In this document: one piece after another, positions 43,418 through 55,432 of the stretch
Layout: every line of letters starts with the position of its first letter
How positions within the stretch are numbered: the stretch's first letter is position 1
DNA from: Plazaster borealis
Taxonomy: Eukaryota > Echinodermata > Asteroidea > Forcipulatida > Labidiasteridae
Assembly: GCA_021014325.1 (NCBI GenBank)
Contig: CM037463.1
Coordinates: 372,001-436,000, forward strand
DNA: 64,000 nt
Reading direction: 5' to 3'
The notes under the pieces: generated by a model
What the model saw: only the letters and a program-made list of their open reading frames with translations
Databases searched by the model: none
What the model was told of the DNA's origin: nothing
Position numbers and translations under genes: made by a program

Positions 43418-44589
43418 CTTCCCCACGCTCTATACAAACATTTTATAAAGTGGTCCCTGAATGGTGATGTAAACTAGAAATTACCAAAGCCTCCCACTCG
43501 GGGAAATTTACATATTAATGTACTTGTATATTATGCCACCTGTTATTAAAGCCTTCAATATTAGCATCAGTTATGCACTTATTAAAAATCCAACTTGGAA
43601 ACCTAAAACATTTAGGATCCTATTGCCTTGTTGACAACAGCTCCTGGAAATTGCTGATTTTTTGTGGAGTTGTTGTAATTGACTTGTTTTTGCATTTTTG
43701 TAGGTGTGTGTAATTTGTCTTGTTTGTATGCATAATTAGCCAATCATGTTTTATACACTTGGTTCGGCGTTGCAATACTTGGTCAGAATCAAGCAAATTA
43801 TACCAAAATGGGTTTGGATTGATTTGGAATAATAACTGGAGTTAGAATAAAATGTCTTGATTTCAGAAAGGGATGATTATTTTCCAGTGATTTTGCATTT
43901 TTTCTGAGTTTTTCCAATGGGACACACTGTATGCAGTACGTAACTTCGTTCTATTCCCAACTGCAGAATCGTAACTTGACAATAACAAGCGGCTCTATTC
44001 ATAGCAATCCATTCTTTCAAGAAGAGATTATATGTCTGTGTGCAGGTTTCAATATTATCTCTAGAATGATGTATATTGTCTTGTAAAAAAGTTGCTGTTT
44101 AAATATTATACAAATATTGGATGCATGTGCATTGTCAAAGAATATTATTATTATTGGAAAAGCCAGAATTCACCGAGTGATTATGATATTCTGCAGGAAC
44201 GAAATGCATTCAATATTTGTTTTATAGTAAAACTCACACAAAGATCCTTGTCATTTGAAAAAAAAAATCAAAATAAACACAAAATAGACACAGAAACTCA
44301 TCCACCCCACACTCTGAAAATTCTTTTAAAAAATCCTTCTGAACAACTTGGACTACTCCATGTGGACACCAACCTTGTCCACCGTGACACAACCTTGCCT
44401 CGTTTGTACAAACAGTTGGGAATGAATATTTTGGAAATGATCCTATAGTTTTCCATATAGGACTCCTATATTAAATATTGGAGCGTCGCGGCAGTATACA
44501 TCGTACATGGCAAAATAAAGGATAACAAATGACTCGAGTCTCGAGTTCCACCAATCAAATGGTCAGGAACTGTGTGTGTGGTATTTAAT
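43418..44589. other. Intron, no gene seen
   Basis: AT-rich intron. Nothing recognised on either strand. Confidence 0.45.
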
Positions 44590-45042
44590 ATGTGACCCGC
44601 TCTGCAAAAAAGGCCCGTAAGTTGCGCTATGCCATTTTACGTAATGACGTAATGGGCTCTTCCATGTTGGAAGGAGGAAATTTTTTTTCTTCAAAAATCC
44701 TAATTTTTTGTTAACCCTTTTTTTCCATCCTTGATGTCTACTCTTTCAAAATGTTAAATCGCGAAGGTTGATTTCGATCAATAAAGTTGAAAACCCCTGT
44801 ATTTTGGGATAAGGTTTTTTCGACGTGGTTTGGTACGATTGATTCGGTCGATGTTCCCTCCGATATTTTCACCTCTGGCAATGCTCTTCCAGGAACCCTC
44901 CTATTATAAATTTGGTATCATTTTGAAGCTTACGATTAACTCTTTCTATATTTAGACATAGTAAAGGTAAAGGGTCACATGCAATTGCTATGCAGGTCAT
45001 TTTTGCCCCATAAACAAACAGTGCTTGTTACTTGTTACGTGG

Positions 45043-45480
45043 CGTGTCGTGGCCGAGCGGATAAGAACACCGAACTCAAGCTCTGGTGTTTCTGATCAGC
45101 AGAGTGTGGGTTCGAATCCCAGTCGTGACACTTGTGTCCTCAAGCGAGACACTTAACCACATGCTTCGTCCTTCGGATGGGACGTTAAACCGTAGGTCCC
45201 GTGTGTTGTGTAATGCACGTAAAAGAACCCAGTGCACTTATCGAAAAGAGAAGGGGTTCGCCCCGGTGTTCCTAGTTTGATTGGCAGCATATTGCGCCAC
45301 AGCACCTTGTAAACCATTACATGGTGCTATGTAAAAGGACTTGGTCTCATACTTCAAAAACGTAGCTCCACAATACCTTGCAGGAAAATAATGAATGTTT
45401 AAAGCGCCTTGAGCGTCACTGAGTGACGGATATGTGTGCTATATAAGAAGCCACTATTATTATTATTATTATTAAGGACT
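45043..45480 (+). repeat. Full-length tRNA-Leu(CAA)-derived SINE
   Basis: The head 45,043-45,131 folds as a type II tRNA: a seven-pair acceptor stem gtgtcgt with the 3' gtgacac (two wobbles), box A tggccgagcgg, loop ctcaagc (anticodon CAA), a long variable arm and box B ggttcgaatcc. The body (ccttcggatgggac, gtaaaagaaccca) ends in aaagcgccttgagcg, tatataagaagccac and (ATT)n. It is the best preserved copy in the window. Confidence 0.9.
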
Positions 45481-45926
45481 TGGACATATCCTTTCACGGT
45501 TCCAAACAGACTGCACTGATTGGTCGAAACGCCTAAGATTAATCTCACGCATGCGCTGTGGTCTCACTTATGGCTTTCTTGGAACATGATGCCCTGTTGT
45601 TCTGCACACATATGACCTGTTTCCGTCAAAAGATCGACAGGGATTGTTTATCTCCTGTATAGTTTTACTATAACCTTAAAGACCACTATCATGCTAAGGC
45701 TTTTGAGGATCTTTGAAATGCAAAGATAATCATTAATTCAGAGAGGATAGCTATTTATTACATGTCTGGTTTCGTCGTATGACTCAGACTTTTGAGAACT
45801 CCTGAATTTAGATTCTGATTTAACTTGCTGGTGACAGCATAAGGCAACAACAAAGTACATAATGGACCATGTTTTAAGTGATACATCGTGGATTAATATT
45901 AATTTCTTGTCTAAAATACAAGCAGC

Positions 45927-46302
45927 TTAAAGGCACTGTACACGTTTGTTAATTGTCAAAGACCAGTGTTCTCACTTGGTGTATCCCAACATATGCATAA
46001 AATATCAAGCCTGTGAAAATTTGGGCTCAATTGGTCATCAAAGTTGCAAGAAAATGATGAAAGAAAAAACACCCTTGTTGTACAAATTTGTGTGCTTTAG
46101 ATAAGAATAAAAGGCTTCTTTGCAAGAAGTCTTTTATTATTTTAGTGAGAAATTACCTCTTTCTCAAAAACTACGTTACTTCAGAGGGAGTCGTTTCTCA
46201 CAATGTTTTATACTATCAACAGCTCTCTGTTGCTTGTTACCAAGTCAGTTTTTATGCTAATATATATTTTGAGTAATTACTAAACGTGCACAGTGCCTTT
46301 AA
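45927..46302. mobile_element. MITE, TTAA-bounded 'aaggcactg' family
   Basis: Ends ttaaaggcactgtacacg and cacagtgcctttaa. Its centre is an aaaaggcttctt/aagaagtctttt hairpin, unlike the gatttcgagacc hairpin in the copy at 26,563. Confidence 0.88.
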
Positions 46303-47221
46303 CTCTAGGTAGGTTGCCCTACCACAAGATAGAGACGGAAAATTCTAACGTGTGCAAAAACAACCGGCTCTTTTCAGAGCTGTTCATCTTTAAAAAAACA
46401 TTTTAAAAAACATTGTGTATTGAAATGACGATTTGAAATGACAGGTGGTGAAGAAAACATCACACAAAAAAATGTATGGTCACACAAAACCCCAACTATC
46501 CGACTATCCTAATATCTGGTTTAATACTTTCTTGTATTCAATAATTCAACATTTGAGCAGAAAACTTTGTCTGTTTGCTGAGCAATTCTTAACCCCGTGA
46601 TTTTGTTGGTGTTTTTTAAATATATTTTTTAACCAAAACCTTGAAATTTTAACCCAAAAACTTAGTGTACATTTTACTTGTTATTTGTCCATGTCCAATG
46701 GAACATATTTTATATTAACAGAAGCACAATTTGTCACCCTGGAGGTTTTTATTTGAAAAGGTGAGCTTTTAACCTGCTCAATAATGTGAAATTTTAACAA
46801 CTAAAATTCAGATTTTATACATTATGCAAATTGGTAAAAACATGCAATCCCATGCTTCATAAATTGTCATATTTTGATATAATATTTTAAGAGTCATGAA
46901 CAACAGTTGGTCAACATTTTAAACCCATATTTTAGCAGGAAAGTGTTTGTTGCTAGGGTTCTGAACAACAAACCTTGCTACATCTAATTTTCAATCTCAT
47001 GGTTCACCAGTGCACAGGTTTTTCTCCTGGAGTCACTAAGTCATTTTGAAAAAAAATGAGGGATTTTATTGTAAAGCTTGGTTTATCTCCAGATTGCAAA
47101 ATGCTACAGAGTTCCATCATACACCAAATTGAAGCTTAGAGTATGGTCTTTCCATCCGTGTGTGTAACTCCAAAAGTAAAATTTGCGACATAAGGGCCAT
47201 TTTTGCAGAGCGGGTCACATA

Positions 47222-48190
47222 GTGTTTACCACAGGCTACTATAATGTACATTAAGTCTTTATAGACCATTCATTTCTGTATATCATCACCATATAGCCCA
47301 AACCTGGTTTTATTGATGATTTTATTTATAAATTTAAAAAAGTTAAAGTTTCTGAAAACAAATGACCTTTACTTTGACAATATTGGTAGAGTGGAAGTAC
47401 ATGTAGGTCAAATCTTGCAGTCGTTTTCAACCTCTATGGGCATTTTGGTACAAGCGGTATCTGGCTGTTATGGTCCCTAAAGGTTTAACTTACATATGAA
47501 CTGGTAAATGTTACTCATTGCAATGAGCATTTCATTTTATTTGTTATATAAGATTACCCCCGGATCATTCTGGAACTTTTAAAAAATAATTGATTCCATT
47601 TTTCCGTGAAAATACAACATGCTAAAAATCTAGCTGTGCACTTTTAACTATCTGTGGGAGCTAGTTAAAAAAACAGGCAAGCGTTGTGCGGTGGGCTGCT
47701 ATTTTGGCTTCTACATAATGTATGCTGATCTATTTTAGGATTTTGATTGAGAAATTGGTTCGACAAAGTACATACACGATCAGTGCACTAATATAACTTC
47801 AATACTCTACAGTTACTACACATTCTTTCCACACTAGATGGATCGATTCCAATTGCTTTCATGGTTTTTGATGGACCATAGAAAAGAGTCTTAAAGTTAT
47901 ATTGGAATTGTTACTTGATAATCTTATTGAGAGGTGATTTGACAACATACATGTAATACTTTAAGTAGACCATAAGTGGATTAGGTGAACCTATGCTCTC
48001 TGTATGAACAATGTGTACTTAACTGTGTGAAAGTGCATTAAGTCACAATGCACCACTTATGTCACTATTGATTCACAGCCAGAAGGTTTCATTCATAGTG
48101 AATTACAAGAAGAATTTATTCTTGTTTTTTACCTGACAAATGTATTATGGTGTGAAGTTTGCACTGGTTTAGTGTTTGTAAAGGCTGTCA
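47222..48190. other. Intron, no gene seen
   Basis: AT-rich intron. Nothing recognised. Confidence 0.45.
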
Positions 48191-48204
48191 TTGCAACTCA
48201 ATGC

Positions 48205-48380
48205 AGTCATGTGGCCAAGTAGTCAAGGGCATTTGGCTTGAGTTCAATTTTTGACAGAATGTAGGATGTAGGTCCTATTTAGGGGCACATTATTGAATCC
48301 TTGGGCAGGACACTTCACCATAAGTGTACTAAATGTACAAAATGTAGGTCCTGTAATGCAAGTAAAATAATCCAGTACAC
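48205..48380 (+). repeat. Diverged tRNA-Leu-like SINE
   Basis: catgtggccaagtagtcaag and tttggcttgagttc mirror the SINE head. gtaggtcctgtaatgcaagt and aaaataatccagtacactta mirror the body of the copy at 45,043. A TTAA MITE begins immediately after it. Confidence 0.6.
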
Positions 48381-48755
48381 TTAAAGGTATCGTACACTTT
48401 TGGTAATGACTCAAAACAAATATTAGCATAAAAACTTACTTGGTAACAAGCAATGGAGAGCTGTTGATAGTATAAAACATTGTAGGAAACGACTCCCTCT
48501 GAAGTAACATAATTTTTGAGAAAGAGGTAATTTCTCACTAAAATAATAAAAAACTTCTTGCAAGAAGTTTTTATTCCTATCTGAAAGCACACAAATTTGT
48601 ACAACAATGGTGTTTTTTCTTTCATCATTTTCTTGCAAATTCTATGACCAATTGAGCCCACATTTTCACAGGCTTGATATTTTATGCATATGTTGGGATA
48701 CACTAAGTGAGAACACTGGTCTTTGACAATTTCCAAACGTGTTCAGTGCCTTTAA
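48381..48755. mobile_element. MITE, TTAA-bounded 'aaggcactg' family, opposite orientation
   Basis: Ends ttaaaggtatcgtacac and ttcagtgcctttaa. Relative to the 45,927 copy it reads in reverse. The centre is aaaaacttcttgcaagaagt with ttttatt, an almost perfect hairpin. Confidence 0.88.
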
Positions 48756-49073
48756 ACAGGGATGCCATTTTGCTGGCTGTTGCCGAAATTCCAGCTTTTA
48801 AATATTTCCCCAAAGAAATCCGGCAGCTCTGATCCAAGGTTTTAGCTAGGATTGGGTAAAAAGGTGTTCAAATTTGCTGGAAATTTAAAAACTGGGTGTC
48901 CAAATTGTTCACTTACAATACATTTACATTTAAATGACAGACAAAACCGGGTGTCCAAATTTAAAACAGGGTGTCCAAAAGGCTAGAAAGAAATAACTTT
49001 ACAGTGCATGCTGTTAGTTATTAAGACAATAAAAACAATCCTCACCTAGTGACCTACAATTTACTGTATACAA

Positions 49074-49398
49074 TGGGCTTGAAATTTACTCTGGACCGCA
49101 GTCCTGAGAGGCCAGTAAACTCACGATTGGACAATTCCAGTGGTCTTGTGTTTTTCAAAATAAATATCAATACTTCACTGTGAAATATCATTTTAAAATA
49201 GAGCATTACAAAATTATGTTAAATGCTGACTTTGAGTCTGATAAATATTTAAACTCTGTTGAGTAATGAAGCATACCTCAGTGCTTGTTCAAATATAAAC
49301 AGTTTATTTTAACTTTATATGTTAAACTTTGATTTTTCTCATTTTGATTCTGGTCCAGTGAAGATTTTAAGCTACAAGGCCCAAATTTGAGCCCTGTA
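49074..49398. mobile_element. MITE with gggctygaaatt inverted ends
   Basis: gggcttgaaatttactctgg at the left and the inverse of caaatttgagccct at the right. ggccagtaaac and ggtccagtgaagatttt recur in a copy at 51,318. Confidence 0.65.
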
Positions 49399-49497
49399 GA
49401 TGTATTGTGTAAAAATAAGTAAATTTTGTGATGAAGCATTGCGATGCAGTTGAGTTAGAGGTAACAATGTTAAATAGCCATACATGTACTTTTAATA

Positions 49498-49565
49498 GTG
49501 GCTTCTTATACATGTACATGTATAGCGCACAAATCCGTCACGCAGTAACGCTCATGGCACTCATA
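49498..49565 (-). repeat. SINE 3' tail, reverse orientation
   Basis: Reverse complement reads gagcgttactgcgtgacgga, gcgctatacatg, ataagaagccact, matching the tail of the SINE at 45,405-45,455. Confidence 0.65.
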
Positions 49566-49741
49566 TATATGCAAAGTAATAACATGATTTGAAAAAAATA
49601 TTCTAATTTTGGATTAGAGTGTGAATAAATAGATTTAAGAGTGTTGTAACACATTCCATTATTCAACCATAAGTAGCCGTTAACCCTAAATGCTGTCGTG
49701 TATACATGTAGCTATTATTACAGTCACTTAAATAATCTGGG

Positions 49742-49945
49742 GTCTCTTCTGTATTTTTCAAAATTGGGGGGGGGGACATTCTACCAAAATCTTGCAAGTT
49801 TTGCCGAAGCACGTTGAATTGAAACTGGTCCTCTGAATGTTTTTTACTTGATGTTTATGTTTTGTTTTAAAAACTCTGCTGTGCAATCTGGGCATTTTAA
49901 ATGGTTTTATTGTAAGATTTTGTGAATTTAAGGTTTAAATGAAAT
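49742..49945. repeat. Dispersed repeat with G-run, copy 1
   Basis: Starts near ttttcaaaattgg with a run of 10 G, then tgaattgaaactggtcctc and ttttttacttgatgtttatg. A second copy lies at 62,352-62,572. Confidence 0.75.
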
Positions 49946-51317
49946 GTATAAAATTGTATTTTTTTCTCATGAATGACCGCAATTTACGCATATTTGCCCG
50001 ATTCGTATACAAGTGGAGAACGTGGATAATACAAATGAATACATGCCCTTATTTAACGGTGTACTCATTGTACCCCACACAGTAATGAACACTGCTTTTA
50101 ATACAGGTTGTTGTACTTCTACCTTATGAGAGGCATAGGACATAAGAGTATCAGATTTCATCCTGCTTTTTAGCATATCATAAATAAGATATAGTCAGAA
50201 AACCCAATACAAGTCACCATATGGGATTGCGCAGTATTTGATAATCTAGTCAATTTGGTTGTTTGTCTAATTTGCTGATTTGCAACACATGTACATGTAT
50301 CCTTGTTTACTGTACTGTACATGTAATGTCCCGAGATCACCATTAATCATAGTGAACTGTGCGGGCATGTACACACAATGTTCTATTCTCTGGATTATTG
50401 TGCGCATGTAGCTTGTTGGAACATTTCCAAATTACAATTAATCACTGGACCACTTTCAAATAACAAGTATTGTGTCACTACAACTTCAAGCACTAAAATT
50501 ACATCAGAGTTAAAGGCATTGGAATGAGAACAACTTGGCAACTGTCCAAACACTTTGTAAGGGCAACCCATCATAATCATCCATAACAATTGTATGCTAA
50601 ACTGAATAGTTAGTATTCAGTGACTTGCACGCTTCACCCTGCCTTCTGTATAGGTAGGTAAACTTGGAAAGGTTGATGGCCTGAATGAATAATGTGCCAG
50701 GTATTGCAAGGTATCATGGGGGCTGTATTTATGTATACAGCTGAGTTCATAAGGTCAAGGTTTACTGGGCTAAAGCCATCAACCAATCACCACAGCAGCA
50801 GTGTGTGCATGCAAACTACTGCTGTGTTTGTTTTAATAAGAAAATGAAATACACGGCACCTGTCAAACCATGGTCAAACCAAGTTCAAATATCGAACTTG
50901 TGAACTTTTCTTCATATTTTTATGACCAGTTGTGTGATTTTTTACTCAAAATGTAACAGTCTTTTTTTTTAAATGTGGCATCCTGTACTTGTATTTTACC
51001 AAGTACATCTACTGATATTTCTTACAAGTACACGTGTACAGTGTATATAAAACAAAGTCCAACTTGGTTTGTATGTCATATGTACTACTGTCAACATTGA
51101 CAGCAGAAATGTGCATAGTTTTAGCACACAATTTAGTTTGTAAATTATTTACATTTATATTTTTTTATGTTTTTCAAAAAGTGCTCTTCGATTCCACGAT
51201 CATAAAAGCAAAAAATTACATATTGTTAATGTTAGAAATGTAACCCGATATTGTATGGTCACAATGCACCGAACTTAGTTTGGCTCGAGTAGCGTCAACT
51301 AAAAAAACCGATGTACA
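49946..51317. other. Intron, no gene seen
   Basis: AT-rich intron with several short tacatgta palindromes. Confidence 0.45.
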
Positions 51318-51612
51318 TAGGGCTCGAAATACTCACTGGACCACTGGCCAGAGTCTAGTAATTTAAACATTGGGCCAGTAACCCCACAACTGAACAAGTC
51401 CTGCAGTCTGGTGTTTTCTAAACACATATTATTTTTAAAACGTTTACAATGCATCCTTTATAGCTTTTTAACTTCAAACCTCCTTAAAACAACCCAGCAA
51501 AGTAATATTAAAACGGAGTTAATTATTTGGGTTTGTAAAAAATATTGATGGTTTAGTCAACTTTTTGAGTGTCAAAACCCATGGTCTAGTGGGGATTTTC
51601 TTGAAACTCAAG
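51318..51612. mobile_element. MITE with gggctcgaaat end, second copy
   Basis: tagggctcgaaatactcact, gggccagtaacccc and ggtctagtggggatttt parallel the element at 49,074. The right end is eroded. A diverged gggcaccaaggcaa-family fragment follows at about 51,640-51,780. Confidence 0.5.
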
Positions 51613-52154
51613 TGCTGACGTGATAGTCCGGCCGACCCCCTATACTTCATGGAGGCGAGAGACGCAATTACCTTCATGCTCCAGGTCTCTGCCTAGGTGC
51701 CCCTTGAAGTGTCCAGTACAATTTTTCTCTCTTCTCTCATTGAGATGACCTTTAAGATAGAATTGCCTTGCACTTAAAATAAGTACCATGCCTTTAGTAC
51801 TGTGCTATAATACAAGTATTGCCCCATATGATGCGTGTTTGTTTGTTTGTTTGTTGACTGCCTTATTCTGTTTAACCAGAGTTTCCTGAAGGACAGAATC
51901 AAAGATGGCTGAACACATCAAAGGGAGGGTCATAGATTGTTTTTTGTCAACGTAATGCTGATTTATAGGCAAAATTACAAAGAAAGATACAATAAAAGTC
52001 ACATGTGAAAGTTTCAGCTGAATGCAGAGTCTACTTGCTGAGGAAACAGCAAAAAAACTGTCACAAGAAGGTCGAATCCATCTACTTCAGCGAGATGACA
52101 GCGGATACCAACCGCATCTGTGGCTGCAGCATACCGGAATGGACACCAACCCTC

Positions 52155-52348
52155 AAAATCTGAGAAACGATTCAAGCATGAATCATTTCTTAGATTCAAA
52201 TTTTTTTGGGTGAAAAATTATCCAAACCATATTACTTTGAAGGGAATCCTTTCTCAAAATAGTTTATACTATCAACAGCTGCAGTGCTTCTCACCAAGTA
52301 AGTTTTTATGGTCATATATATTTTTGGAGTATTTACCCTACCTTTAAG
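52155..52348. mobile_element. Partial MITE of the 'aaggcactg' family
   Basis: The half-element contains actatcaacagctgcagtgc, ctcaccaagtaagtttttat and ends accctacctttaa, like the right half of the copy at 45,927. Confidence 0.6.
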
Positions 52349-53834
52349 CCTGTTCATTGTCATCTGTTCCAACTGACCTTGTCTTTCTCTTTTTGTTAAA
52401 CCTGTTTTCTGACCATTTCCTTTTAATGGAATAGAGAGACAGTAACCTTTTGTTGATTATGGATGCACATATGTATTCTTGGCTAATGTACAGAATTTCA
52501 TCTCGTCATCAATGTTTACGGTTGTATTATGACATCTCACTCTATTACATTACCATTATCTAACATGTATTGACATTTACGTGTGCGTGTAACTTTGTGA
52601 CCCAATTATAACTAGTACTAGTTCCATGAATTACGTGTCATGTGATGTTGTTGGAGCAACAATAAAAGCCAGGCAGTCTTTCATCAGTGGGAACAATCCA
52701 TTGTTCTCAGGGCAGCAGTATATTTTATTGGGTACTTGCCAATATTTGCCGCCCACGCTCGATCAGAACCTTGGAATGTACACAAGTTTTGGTTGGGTAT
52801 GTAATGCATAAGTGCCTGCACCATGCCTATATACACAAAATATGTAAAGAGTAAGGGTAACAAGACAGTTTTGCAGATTGTTTTACTGCCGTATTCGATA
52901 ATACAAGTGTATGTTTCACCAGACATTGACCCCTATATTCTGTACCTTGTCAAGACCAAAGACAAAGGGAACAAAAGGTCCACAACAAGGGAGTTTTAAA
53001 GACTGTGTACAACATTGGTACGATTGAAAATATAAATGTTCATAGATTTACACATTATTTGTAAAACTTCCTAAATTACAAAAACAATTAGTTTTAATCC
53101 TGCGAGACTGAAATCTAATGTTTGAAACAGCGAAAACAGTGATGGGGTTTTTCACTATTTTCTTGTGACTCCGATAACTGATTGAACTTTAACTTTCACA
53201 GTTATTTCATATCAGGTCACACAAAGTGCAGATACTGGTCTTTGACAAAATGTTGGCCATGTTCTTTAATGAGAGATGGATGCTCCACATTGAGTGATGC
53301 GTACAAAGTCAACAGGGGTGTTAAGTACAGGGAAAAGAAACAAACGAGAGGAATGTCAACGGGGAGGACTGGATTACTGTGCCTAAATGCCCTGTTCTTC
53401 GCTCAAGATTAACAAGTGTAGCTTGGCAAATTTTGCTTCAAAGATATTTGGTTCACATCCTTTAAGAACAATATAGAGGTTAAATGTACATCTTCAAGTA
53501 CATGTACATCAACAAATGTACATATGTACAAGGATTGTACATATGTTACAATAGTCTTGTAAACAACAAGTTTTGATTGTTTTTATCATCCTTTTTCTAT
53601 CATTTGTAACTTGACCTTAGTGTTTCTGAGGAATGTCCCCTATCTCATGATCATTCACATTTTTAATACATGTAGTTTAGCCAAACGTGCCAAAAGATCC
53701 ACATTTTTAACTAGTTCATCTTTTTTAGCTTACTGTGTATTTGGCTGGTCCAGACGTAATTTTTGGTAAAATTGTTTAAATATTGTTGTTTTTAATTTAG
53801 TTTATTTTGTTTAATCCATTTTGGCTTGTATTCA
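52349..53834. other. Intron, no gene seen
   Basis: AT-rich intron. Degenerate aaggcactg-family words (ttaaagactgtgtacaac at about 52,996; atactggtctttgaca at about 53,233) suggest an old eroded MITE. Confidence 0.4.
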
Positions 53835-53885
53835 GCGCCTTGAGGCGGAACCCATCTGTAACTGTTTGCGCTTTATAAATCTCTC

Positions 53886-53925
<40 letters not shown>
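53835..53925 (+). repeat. SINE-like 3' tail with (ATT)n
   Basis: cagcgccttgaggcggaacc, gcgctttataaatctc and then 13 att units. It is the same tail design as the tRNA-SINEs here, but from another family. Confidence 0.7.
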
Positions 53926-53926
<1 letters not shown>

Positions 53927-54651
53927 GTTGTAAGCTTTCATTTAAGGAATTGCATGAGAAAATTCTTTCAAAGAAAAATATATAAATTCTTTTTGTGAAG
54001 ATCGGGTCATGCAACTTTAAATTTGTCTTTTTATTAGATTTTATAATAATGTGCACAGTATCAACACTGCCCAGGGATTAAATTTTACTCGTTTTTTTTA
54101 TTTGCTCAATATGGGTGAAAGTCTTCCAGACTGAACAAAAAGCTCGCCCCGGAAACCTTTTTATCAATCAGTCAATCTACCCTCAAATTTAATTACAGTT
54201 TCCAAAGCCTTGACCATTTGGTTATCATTTGCAACTGTTCCATTTTTAAAACGTTGGAGCTGTAAGAAGTAATTCCAGGAAAGCTGATAATGTTACTGAC
54301 CTAGAAACAATATTAGGGTTACAAGAAGCTTTGGTTATCCACCGGAAATATTGACAATTTGATTACTTCCACTAGATTGATGCTTCAGTTTGACATAAAT
54401 GATGTGACTTGATTTGATGGTTCATGTGTAGTTCATGTGTAGTTTATGTGCAGCCAATTGAAATATACTCAAAACTTTTACTTGACGCTTTACTGTGTTG
54501 AATACACTTTATGTGACGGGGTTTGGCCTTAACTTTGTCAGTGACTAGCCAGCGGGACCAGTTAGCTCTACATTTCACTAGTCCACCAGCTTTTTCATTA
54601 GTAATAATAAAAATACTGAAAATAATAATAATAATAATAATATATATAGTA

Positions 54652-55085
54652 TACAAATATTGACTGCTTTTACTCGTGCTATGGTTCAAACTACGACTCC
54701 TTAGGTGATCCCTGGAGCAACCTTTTTTCCAAGGCGAAGTCCAGGGTAAAATAGACCGCTCCGGGGATCACCGAGGGAGTCGTAGTTTTAACCATAGCAC
54801 GAGTAAAAGCAGTCAATATTTGTTTTATAACACCCCATACATATAATGTGCCTAGATGTCAAGGTACCAAGAAGCTGCTGTTGCTATGGGTGTAGTACAG
54901 TGGTTGCTATGGGATAGTACAGTGGTTGCTATGGGATAGTACATTGGTTGCTATTGTTATAGTACATTGTTTGCTGCGTGTATAGCGCGTCGCATTCGCG
55001 CGGTTTCCAGTTAAAATAAGACATATCATGTGACGCGCTCTAAATCAATCAAAAGGCAGAATCTTTGTATGGGGTGTTATCGTAT
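54652..55085. mobile_element. Palindromic element with nested repeats
   Basis: Two 65-bp arms (caaatattgactgctttta, ctcgtgctatggtt, actacgactcc) lie inverted at 54,652-54,717 and 54,757-54,822. A wider pair acaccccatac (54,830) and gtatggggtgtta (55,068) encloses a 22-bp tandem repeat ttgctatgggatagtacagt. No ORF. Confidence 0.75.
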
Positions 55086-55320
55086 ATAGCGCACGTACAT
55101 GTATCTACCAATAAGGTACTCAAGGCGCTTGAAGAAACAAAAACATTGTAAGGCAGGTTTTGAATTTTCTTGAATTATGAGTGACTAAGAGAGGTTTGCG
55201 GTAACACCATGTGAATATCTCTTTTGAGTAGAGTTGGTTCTGAACAGAACCGGTGGTTAACGACTCAATGTTTCGATCAGTATGCTCTGATCATCTTCAG
55301 AGCATACTTAAATTATGAGA
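55086..55320. repeat. SINE tail (reverse) and ggtttgcggtaacacc repeat
   Basis: tatagcgcacgtacatgtat with aaggcgcttgaag is a reverse SINE tail. ggtttgcggtaacaccatgt begins the repeat also found at 39,803. A tatgctctga/tcagagcata hairpin lies at 55,281-55,306. Confidence 0.5.
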
Positions 55321-55432
55321 CCAATTTATGTAAAGCCTCATAAGGAGTTACAAGGTGCTTCATTTTGAATAGGGATGCTTTTCAGCACTGACCTTGCTAG
55401 CCTGACCACTCTGAGATTGGTCCTCAGATGTT

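Larger units (their letters stand above)
44590..47221. mobile_element. 2.6-kb TIR element hosting a nested SINE and MITE
   Basis: The left end tatgtgacccgctctgcaaa with aaggcccgtaagt is inverted at 47,188-47,220 (aagggccatttttgcagagc with gggtcacata). The flanks are TA. Inside lie a SINE (45,043-45,480) and a TTAA MITE (45,927-46,302). Removing them leaves about 1.8 kb without a transposase-like ORF. Confidence 0.75.

Noticed and set aside
45043..45131. Functional tRNA-Leu(CAA) gene
   Set aside because: The head is followed by a SINE body and tail, and several diverged copies exist in the window. Anticodon-stem mismatches also argue for a derived, non-functional copy.
48329..48736. 135-codon minus-strand ORF
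   Set aside because: It lies almost wholly inside a TTAA MITE; the related copy at 45,927 gives a similar spurious ORF at 46,088-46,276.
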